From JAFEBO01 sp036392375 (GTDB lineage: Bacteria > Planctomycetota > Phycisphaerae > Phycisphaerales > UBA1924): a DNA stretch of 64,000 bases. Numbering within the stretch: position 1 is the stretch's first letter; each line of letters begins with the position of its first letter. The translations under genes and the position numbers were made by a program. Positions 60,756 to 64,000 of the stretch are shown here, in pieces. Location of the stretch: NCBI GenBank assembly GCA_036392375.1, contig DASVYC010000026.1, forward strand, positions 1 through 64,000. Direction: 5' to 3'. The notes beneath the pieces are model-generated. The model saw only the letters and a list, made by a program, of their open reading frames with translations, was not told the origin of the DNA and searched no databases.

Positions 60756-61547
60756 ATGGCTCACCCAGCGCACGAAGTGCATGTCGTGGAATCGGCGGCT
60801 GAGGTCGCGACCGCCGCGGCGAAGCGGGTGGCGTCGCTGCTCTCGGAAGCAGCCGCGGCACGGGGCGTCGCGCATCTGGCGCTGGCGGGTGGGAGCACGC
60901 CCAAGGCGATGTACGCGGTGCTGGCCGCACTGCCCGGCATCGACTGGAATCGCGTGCACCTGTGGTGGGGCGATGAGCGGTGCGTGCCCGACACCGACAA
61001 GGACAGCAATCAACGGACCGCCCGCGAGGCGTTGATCTCCCGGGTCGCGATCCCGGGTGCGAACGTGCACCGCGTGCGCACGGAGCTGACGCCCGAGGCG
61101 TGCGCCGAGGAGTACGAGGGCGAGATCGTGCGGGTGGTCGCGGGCGTGGAGAAATCGGAGGTCGCACAAGGCCTGCCGCCCGCGGCGTTGCCCGCGCCGC
61201 CGTCGCTCGATGTGCTGCTCTTGGGGATCGGCACCGACGGGCACACGCTCAGCCTGTTTCCCGGTTCTCCGGCGCTGGACGCTCGCACGCGGCTGGTCGT
61301 GGCGACGCACGCGCCAGCCGCCAGCCCGGTGCGGGACCGAGTGACGTTCACGTTCCCGCTCGCGCGTGCGGCGCGGCATCGGGTGTTCCTCGCGACGGGC
61401 GCGGAAAAGAGGGCGCTGGTCGCGGCGTGTGTGGGATCGCCAGATTCGCCGAGCCGCGGGCTTCAGCCCGCGGGGGAATCGCCCGTGTACCCCGCCGCGA
61501 TGGTGGGCCCGGCCGAGTGGTTCCTGGACCGCGCCGCCGCGCCGTGA
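60756..61547 (+). CDS. pgl: 6-phosphogluconolactonase
   Basis: A 263-residue cytoplasmic enzyme of the pentose phosphate pathway, hydrolysing 6-phosphogluconolactone. Family motifs: LALAGGSTPKAMYAVLA (phosphate loop), VHLWWGDERCVPDTDKDSNQ, LLLGIGTDGHTLSLFPGS and VVATHAPAASPVRDRVTFTF, and the final FLATGAEKRALV. Within the last 40 residues a perfect 9-bp palindrome (61454-61473) inserts SRGLQPAGES in a surface loop. The start is ATG 60756; no strong ribosome site is visible. Confidence 0.93.
   Translation: MAHPAHEVHVVESAAEVATAAAKRVASLLSEAAAARGVAHLALAGGSTPKAMYAVLAALPGIDWNRVHLWWGDERCVPDTDKDSNQRTAREALISRVAIPGANVHRVRTELTPEACAEEYEGEIVRVVAGVEKSEVAQGLPPAALPAPPSLDVLLLGIGTDGHTLSLFPGSPALDARTRLVVATHAPAASPVRDRVTFTFPLARAARHRVFLATGAEKRALVAACVGSPDSPSRGLQPAGESPVYPAAMVGPAEWFLDRAAAP
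61454..61473 (+). repeat. REP-like palindrome inside pgl
   Basis: Perfect inverted arms CCGCGGGCT and AGCCCGCGG with a 2-nt centre, in frame and encoding RGLQPAG near the end of the lactonase. Peptides of this kind often mark small repeat elements in coding sequence. Confidence 0.5.
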
Positions 61548-61565
61548 CGGGATCAACAATCGAGC

Positions 61566-62171
61566 ATGGCCGCGACGATCCGCATGGCGACGGTGGCTGA
61601 CGCACGCGAGGTGCTGGCGATCTACGCGCCGATCGTGCGAGGGACGGCCATCTCGTACGAGACCGAGGTGCCCAGCGAGACCGAGATCGCGGGGCGCATC
61701 GCCTCAACGCTCGAGGCGTACCCGTGGCTGTGCTGCGAGATCGACGGGCGGTTTGCGGGTTACGCGTACGCGAGCCGGTTCCGCGCCCGCGCGGCGTATC
61801 AGTGGACGGCGGAGACGACGGTGTACGTGGCAGACTGGGCGCGGAAGCGCGGCGTGGCGCGGGGGCTGTACACGTCGCTGCTGGAATGCTGCCGCGTGAT
61901 CGGGCATCGGACGGCGGTGGGTGTCATCGGTCTGCCCAACGAGCCTTCTGTGCGGTTTCACCGGGCGATGGGGTTTGTCGAGGTCGGGGTCATTCACCGC
62001 TGCGGCTACAAGTTCAACCAGTGGCAGGATGCGGGTTGGTACGAGCGTGCGATCGGGGAACATGAGATGGAGCCGGCGGTGCCGCCGGCGCTGCGAACGC
62101 CCGCGGCGTGCGCGACGACGACGGAGTGGCACGCGGCCTTGCGATCCGGGCTCTCCAGCATCCGCGCGTGA
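61566..62171 (+). CDS. GNAT acyltransferase, phosphinothricin-acetyltransferase-like
   Basis: A 201-residue enzyme from ATG 61566, 18 nt after pgl. The PAT-type pattern is clear: IRMATVADAREVLAIYAPIV, AISYETEVPSETEIAGRI, YAYASRFRARAAYQWTAETT, VYVADWARKRGVARGLYTSL, IGLPNEPSVRFHRAMGFVEV and GVIHRCGYKFNQWQDAGWYE. Members acetylate amino-acid-like amines such as methionine derivatives. The C-terminal 30 residues are not part of the fold. Confidence 0.88.
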   Translation: MAATIRMATVADAREVLAIYAPIVRGTAISYETEVPSETEIAGRIASTLEAYPWLCCEIDGRFAGYAYASRFRARAAYQWTAETTVYVADWARKRGVARGLYTSLLECCRVIGHRTAVGVIGLPNEPSVRFHRAMGFVEVGVIHRCGYKFNQWQDAGWYERAIGEHEMEPAVPPALRTPAACATTTEWHAALRSGLSSIRA

Positions 62172-62192
62172 GTCGGGTACGATGGTCCCACC

Positions 62193-62219
62193 GCCGGGGC
62201 GAGGACGCCCCGGCTCGCT
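62193..62219 (+). repeat. 27-nt palindromic repeat (family B), intergenic copy
   Basis: Identical over 27 nt to 14741-14767, with the same 9-bp hairpin and TCGCT end, 20 nt after the acyltransferase stop. Confidence 0.8.
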
Positions 62220-62235
62220 GTTGACGTTCATCGTC

Positions 62236-62270
62236 TGCCCCACTGCCCCCACTCCTCCACTGCCCCACTT
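62236..62270 (+). repeat. C-rich repeat before yajQ-like gene
   Basis: CCCCACTGCCCCCACTCC and CTCCACTGCCCCACTT, a further copy of the unit at 35576-35619, ending 8 nt before the YajQ start. It stands where the ribosome site would be expected, and no AGGAGG-like site is visible there. Confidence 0.6.
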
Positions 62271-62277
62271 TCCAACC

Positions 62278-62781
62278 ATGCCCTCCCTCGACATCGTCTC
62301 CAAGATCAACTTCGCCGAGCTCGACAACGCCATCAACAACGCCAAGAAGGCGGTGATGGCCCGCTTCGATTTCCGGGGCAGCCACACCGAGATCGAGATC
62401 GTCAAGGAAGGCGAGAAGAAGCAGCCGGGCATCAAGCTCACCGCCGATGACGAGGGCAAGATGAAGGGGCTCAAGGAGATGTTCGAGTCCGCGTGCTTGA
62501 AGCGCGGCCTGCACGTCCGCAGCTTCGAGTGGGGCGAGGTCGAACCCGCGCTCGCCGGCAAGGTGAAGTGCCAGGCCAAAATCAAGAACGGCATCGAGCA
62601 GGAGCAGGCCAAGGCCATCGTCAAGATGATCAAGGACACCAAGCTCAAGGTGCAGGCCTCGATCCAGGGCGACGAGATCCGCCTCAGCGGCAAGCAGATC
62701 GACGACCTCCAGTCGATCATGACGATGCTGCAGAAGTCGGTAGAACTGCCGTTGCAGTTTGTGAACATGAAGCGCGATTAG
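62278..62781 (+). CDS. yajQ: YajQ-family nucleotide-binding protein
   Basis: A 167-residue protein, near the usual family length. It has the family's opening PSLDIVSKINFAELDNAINN, then FDFRGSHTEIE, GLHVRSFEWGEVEPAL, KCQAKIKNGIEQEQAKAIVK and IRLSGKQIDDLQSIM. The two ferredoxin-like halves are complete. YajQ proteins bind nucleic acid or nucleotide and, in some bacteria, cyclic di-GMP. ATG 62278 directly follows the C-rich repeat, so it may depend on a leaderless or weak start. Confidence 0.95.
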   Translation: MPSLDIVSKINFAELDNAINNAKKAVMARFDFRGSHTEIEIVKEGEKKQPGIKLTADDEGKMKGLKEMFESACLKRGLHVRSFEWGEVEPALAGKVKCQAKIKNGIEQEQAKAIVKMIKDTKLKVQASIQGDEIRLSGKQIDDLQSIMTMLQKSVELPLQFVNMKRD

Positions 62782-62961
62782 CGTCTTGCTCCACATCTTG
62801 GCGGCATCAGTGAGGGTTGAGGCCCGACGCTTTCGCCGGTGCTCGGGGCGGGTATGCATGCCGCGCGCGTGGACATCGCGAGGGTCGCGTGCGTCAAAAC
62901 GTTTCAACGATCTATTTGGCGTTTCTTCGCAGGCATCAGCTTGCCGAGCATGGGAGCGTTT

Positions 62962-64000
62962 ATGAATGCATCGATTCGAGTCGCCTGTGGGGTAGTCCTG
63001 CTCTCTCTCGATGCGTCGGCGCAGCTCGTGACGAGCGTGCCTGAGCAGTCTTCTCTTACCGATCGAGCAGCACCGAGCGGGTATCAGTTCGACGACGGCA
63101 CGATAACCCACGGATGGGGCGATGCGCCGGGTAAGGAGATCTTCGGCATCCACCGGTTCGTCGCGGCGGACGGGAGCGATGTCATCTCCTCGATCTCGGC
63201 GGCGTGGGGACTCAGCGGAGCGCCGAACGGGTCGTCGTCACGCGTGTACGTGTGGCAGGACGACGGCAGCGGCGATGTCCGCAAGGCTCGTCTCTTGGCG
63301 ACCAAGGTCGTCACCGTCCAGAACTCGGCGACGAGCATTCTGAACGTGTATGCACTCAACCCCCCCGTCGTGGTGACAGGCGTGTTCTATGTCGGTTTCT
63401 CACGATTGATCCCCGGCCCTGGGAATCAGTTTCCGCTTCCCGCTGGGAATGGCGCAGCGTACGTTCAGGGCCGTTCCTTTGTCGGCGCGACGTTCGGCTC
63501 GTTCGACCCGTCGAATCTGGCAGCGACCAACGTCGCGGAGATCACGAACTTCGGCCAGCCGGGCTATTTCCTTCTTCGTGCCAACGGCAGCGGCAGCGCG
63601 TTCTCGTATCAGGGGCGCCTTGCGAGCAGCGGCGCGAGCTACTCGGGCGCTGCCGACTTCATCTTCACGATCTACGACAGCGCCAGCGGGGGAAACGTTG
63701 TTGGCACACCGATCGCCATCGCGGGGATTCCGGTGAACAACGGGACGTTTCATGCTCAGATTCCAGCGGACCCGTCGTTGTTTGTGAACCAACCGGATCG
63801 CTATCTGGATGTGCAGGTTCGCACACCGGCGGGCACCGGAACGTACGCGGCGCTCTCGCCGCGGGGACGCATCGGGCAGGTTCCGGCGGCGATGGTGGCG
63901 ACGGTTGCCCAGACGGCGCAGTCGGTGCCGTGGTCGGGCGTGACCGGCGTGCCCGCCACCGTGGTCAGCCCGTGGACCCAGGGTGCGGACGGCATCTCCT
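62962..64000 (+). CDS. secreted protein, 3' end beyond window
   Basis: At least 346 residues, still open at the right edge. I start it at ATG 62962, 5 nt after GGAG; an in-frame ATG at 62950 is possible. Residues 1-21 are a signal peptide (VACGVVLLSLDASAQ). Residues 40-205 are a beta-domain (YQFDDGTITHGWGDAP, VISSISAAWGLSG, VYVWQDDGSGDVR, VFYVGFSRLIPGPG). From about 212, FSYQGRLASSGASYSGAADF and FTIYDSASGG, then YLDVQVRTPAGTGTYAAL and SPRGRIGQVPAAMVATVA, are phrases typical of large secreted planctomycete proteins with tail-fibre-like repeats. Function unknown. Confidence 0.85.
   Translation, partial: MNASIRVACGVVLLSLDASAQLVTSVPEQSSLTDRAAPSGYQFDDGTITHGWGDAPGKEIFGIHRFVAADGSDVISSISAAWGLSGAPNGSSSRVYVWQDDGSGDVRKARLLATKVVTVQNSATSILNVYALNPPVVVTGVFYVGFSRLIPGPGNQFPLPAGNGAAYVQGRSFVGATFGSFDPSNLAATNVAEITNFGQPGYFLLRANGSGSAFSYQGRLASSGASYSGAADFIFTIYDSASGGNVVGTPIAIAGIPVNNGTFHAQIPADPSLFVNQPDRYLDVQVRTPAGTGTYAALSPRGRIGQVPAAMVATVAQTAQSVPWSGVTGVPATVVSPWTQGADGIS

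Overview
The window looks like a piece of a Planctomycetota chromosome, most likely class Phycisphaerae. The grounds are the high GC content, secreted proteins ending in dockerin-like pairs (DxNxDGxVDxxD loops framed by Cys), short-tailed PEP-CTERM-like proteins (Pro-rich bend, hydrophobic helix, RRRR), an OmcB-like DUF11 lipoprotein, a deoxyhypusine-synthase-family protein, and a MoxR/DUF58/VWA cluster. I recognised no tRNA, rRNA, CRISPR array or intact insertion sequence. About 49 genes are supported, two of them cut by the window edges.

Layout. 1-9.8 kb: two secreted repeat proteins (one cut by the left edge) with a decayed dockerin-like tail between them, a membrane-anchored coiled-coil protein with a BRCT-like end, two small proteins (one a cysteine-less FmdB relative) and a Sel1-repeat protein. 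9.8-13.5 kb: a glyoxalase-fold gene pair divergent from a double-winged-helix HxlR-like regulator, then a translationally coupled polysaccharide deacetylase and methyltransferase. 13.6-31.3 kb: a co-directional series encoding an NHL lipoprotein, a 1001-residue VWA/glutamine-amidotransferase-like membrane protein, MoxR ATPase, DUF58, a BatA/VWA membrane protein, a large membrane protein, an ABC ATPase, a two-half ABC permease, a large secreted protein and a DoxX-like protein. Several junctions overlap by 4 nt. This reads as one envelope-associated machine.

31-40 kb: small envelope proteins and lipoproteins, a cupin, a SYLF lipoprotein, a subtilisin-type protease, a Pmp3-type peptide and the OmcB-like lipoprotein. 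40-46 kb: PEP-CTERM-like and dockerin-like secreted proteins, two sets in tandem duplicate, around a deoxyhypusine-synthase-like gene. 46-52 kb: an M24 peptidase, a fusion of a secreted beta-carbonic anhydrase to a complete chemoreceptor, and an RNase Z-like metallo-beta-lactamase protein. 52-64 kb: a PhoX-like dockerin protein, a PEP-CTERM-like protein, an Rrf2 regulator next to a P1B-4 metal ATPase, a transglutaminase-like protein, acetyltransferases, 6-phosphogluconolactonase, YajQ and a secreted protein cut by the right edge.

The most striking gene is the carbonic anhydrase-chemoreceptor fusion at 47868-50834. Its order (signal peptide, CA domain with all expected zinc ligands, His/Glu-rich linker, transmembrane segment, full MCP) suggests a CO2/bicarbonate or pH receptor. 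A second theme is small palindromic and GC-rich repeats, several lying in frame inside genes (14200, 14741, 19605, 61454). One sits at a gene junction, where it appears to have split an overlapping start/stop and left the ABC permease with a CTG start.
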